A stretch of DNA of 64,000 nt from Bradyrhizobium sp. Ghvi (lineage in GTDB: Bacteria > Pseudomonadota > Alphaproteobacteria > Rhizobiales > Xanthobacteraceae), in NCBI RefSeq assembly GCF_900115265.1, contig NZ_FOVU01000004.1:556987-620986 (forward strand), in the 5' to 3' direction. Under the pieces are notes generated by a model. That model had not been told where the DNA came from and ran no database searches. It saw only the letters and a program-made list of their open reading frames with translations. Below, in pieces: positions 60,902 to 64,000 of this stretch (positions are counted from its first letter, which is position 1; each line of letters begins with the position of its first letter). The position numbers were made by a program, and so were the translations under genes.

Positions 60902-61936
60902 ATGCTCGAAAATGAACAAGATCTGCCGAGCCCTTCGACGCCGGGCCTGACACGCCGCCGTCTGGTGTCACTGGCGCTGACAACGGGAGCCATCGGTCCA
61001 GTCATCGCGGCGCAAGGCGCCTTTGCACAACAGGAGAATAATACGGTGAATACCAGTGCGCTTCAGAAGCTGCTGCCGGGATTTCGACAGAGGCGCGTCA
61101 AGACCAGTGGTGCCGAGATCAACGCGCTCGTGAAAGGCGAGGGACCGCCGCTGCTCTTGCTGCACGGCCATCCGCAGACACTCGCATGCTGGCACAAGGT
61201 CGCGCCCAGGCTGGCGGAGCGCTTTACCGTGGTGCTGACCGATCTGCGCGGCTATGGCGATTCGAGCAAGCCGGATGGCGGCAAGGACAGCATTGCCTAT
61301 TCCAAGCGCGAGATGGCGCGGGACCAGGTCGAAGTGATGCGCGCGCTCGGTTTCGACCATTTTCACGCTGTTGGCCATGATCGCGGCGGGCGCGTTCTGC
61401 ATCGTTTGCTGCTTGACCATCCGCAGGCCGTCTCCAGGGCGGTCATGCTCGACATCGCACCGACGGCGACGATGTATGCGACGACGAACAAGGAATTCGC
61501 CACGCGCTACATGTGGTGGTTCTTCCTCATCCAGCCGGCGCCGCTTCCTGAGACCCTGATCGGCAACAATCTCGAATTCTATCTTCAGACCCACATCAAC
61601 AAGCAGAACAAGACGCCGGGAGCCATCGATCCGGACGCGCTCGAGGAGTACCGCCGGTGCTACACCCGCGAAACTCTGCACGCCGTGTGCGAGGATTATC
61701 GTGCCGCTGCCGGAATTGACCTGATCCACGACGAGGCGGATTCGGAGAAGAGGATCGGTTGCCCGCTGCTCGTACTTTGGGGCGAAAAGGGCGTGGTCGG
61801 GTCCACCTATGACGTGCTCGATACCTGGCGCGCCAAAGCAAACAACGTGCAAGGCGGAAGCCTGCCCTGCGGACACTACCTGCCGGAGGAAGCGCCGGAG
61901 CTTCTGCTGCAGAAGCTCGACGCCTTTTTCACGTGA
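60902..61936 (+). CDS. Tat-exported alpha/beta hydrolase, haloacetate dehalogenase-like
   Basis: A 344-residue hydrolase with a twin-arginine signal (LTRRRLVSLALTTGAIGPVI) cleaved near AFAQ. The core has LLLLHGHPQTLACWHKVAP, TDLRGYGDSSKPDGG, and the nucleophile Asp in VGHDRGGRVLHR, as in fluoroacetate dehalogenases; MLDIAPT and CEDYRAAAG also match. The halide-pocket His of that family (HW motif) seems replaced: the segment reads MWWFFLIQPAPLPE. So the scaffold is a dehalogenase type but the substrate may be another ester or halo acid. GGGAGG precedes the ATG. It is the last gene of the LysR-controlled unit. Confidence 0.87.
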   Translation: MLENEQDLPSPSTPGLTRRRLVSLALTTGAIGPVIAAQGAFAQQENNTVNTSALQKLLPGFRQRRVKTSGAEINALVKGEGPPLLLLHGHPQTLACWHKVAPRLAERFTVVLTDLRGYGDSSKPDGGKDSIAYSKREMARDQVEVMRALGFDHFHAVGHDRGGRVLHRLLLDHPQAVSRAVMLDIAPTATMYATTNKEFATRYMWWFFLIQPAPLPETLIGNNLEFYLQTHINKQNKTPGAIDPDALEEYRRCYTRETLHAVCEDYRAAAGIDLIHDEADSEKRIGCPLLVLWGEKGVVGSTYDVLDTWRAKANNVQGGSLPCGHYLPEEAPELLLQKLDAFFT

Positions 61937-62002
61937 TGTGTGGGAGCGCGTCGGCAGAGCCGGCCGCTCCGCAAAAGGCATTCAGATCAATGCTTAAGAG
62001 TG

Positions 62003-62040
62003 CGGTGTCATAACACCGGTACTGTGCATGGGGTTGTTTT
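62003..62040 (+). repeat. Hairpin plus 21-bp dispersed repeat, copy B
   Basis: CGGTGT-CATA-ACACCG (62003-62018) forms a short hairpin. It is followed at 62020-62040 by the 21 bases found also at 20009-20029 (TACTGTGCATGGGGTTG then TTTT). The pair lies between the hydrolase stop and the convergent ABC-F stop and could serve as a terminator here, since it ends in four T. Confidence 0.65.
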
Positions 62041-62056
62041 GCGGATTTTGATGCGG

Positions 62057-63919
<1,863 letters not shown>

Positions 63920-64000
63920 GCGGCCTTGTCACCGCAAGCCGCGGTGAACGCAACCCGTTTTTCTGTCATCAATAAACTAGTGCGTATCGCGCTCGCGCTT

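Overview
The window is chromosomal DNA from a GC-rich alphaproteobacterium, most probably Bradyrhizobium or a close relative in the Nitrobacteraceae. The evidence is high GC with strong GC3 bias, alphaproteobacterial gene orders (dnaB-alr; radA-cvpA-purF; rpsF-rpsR-DUF2232-rplI; fabD-fabG-acpP-fabF-mltG-yicC-gmk; lptF-lptG-lptD-surA-pdxA-rsmA), and short palindromic intergenic repeats of a kind I associate with Bradyrhizobium. No rRNA, tRNA, CRISPR array, insertion sequence or prophage was recognised. Most of the window is core genome with small accessory pockets.

Layout. 1-9.5 kb: the end of a phosphate permease, a guanidinium exporter (SMR family) behind a guanidine-II (mini-ykkC) riboswitch, prfC, a GNAT acetyltransferase, an exported hypothetical protein, an NnrU-like membrane protein, an acyl-CoA synthetase, and a TPR protein-lipoprotein-der block. 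9.5-15.7 kb (minus strand): an amino-acid-type ABC substrate-binding protein, an SDR, purF, cvpA and radA. 15.9-21.1 kb: a periplasmic sugar-binding-like protein whose stop overlaps the start of a membrane GGDEF-EAL protein, then a TSUP permease, xthA and a small Cys-rich exported protein. 21.1-26 kb: alr, dnaB, a 39-residue membrane peptide and cyclopropane fatty acid synthase.

26-41 kb: a c-type cytochrome with a long disordered tail; a TetR-thioesterase pair behind a palindromic operator; the S6/S18/L9 ribosomal operon; a second TetR followed by a fatty acid desaturase, again with a palindrome over the promoter; then the fatty acid synthesis cluster with acpP, followed by mltG, yicC and gmk. 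Lipid metabolism recurs through this part (cfa, thioesterase, desaturase, fab genes). 41-42.7 kb is a pocket of very small hypothetical genes, one of them apparently frameshifted.

42.7-54.4 kb: an alcohol dehydrogenase, the outer-membrane biogenesis and cofactor operon (lptF, lptG, lptD, surA, pdxA, rsmA) on the minus strand, diverging from pepA-holC and a BamE-like lipoprotein. 54.5-64 kb: a GDSL hydrolase, a methyltransferase and a small membrane protein, then an accessory catabolic-looking unit: a LysR regulator divergent from a LeuC/LeuD-type hydro-lyase, a 2-hydroxycarboxylate (CitS-type) transporter and a Tat-exported alpha/beta hydrolase related to haloacetate dehalogenases. The window closes with an ABC-F ATPase.

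The least routine elements are the LysR-LeuCD-2HCT-hydrolase unit, the coupled binding-protein/GGDEF-EAL pair, the guanidine-II switch with its directly legible anti-Shine-Dalgarno pairing, a possible BamB remnant before der, and the two palindrome-controlled TetR loci.
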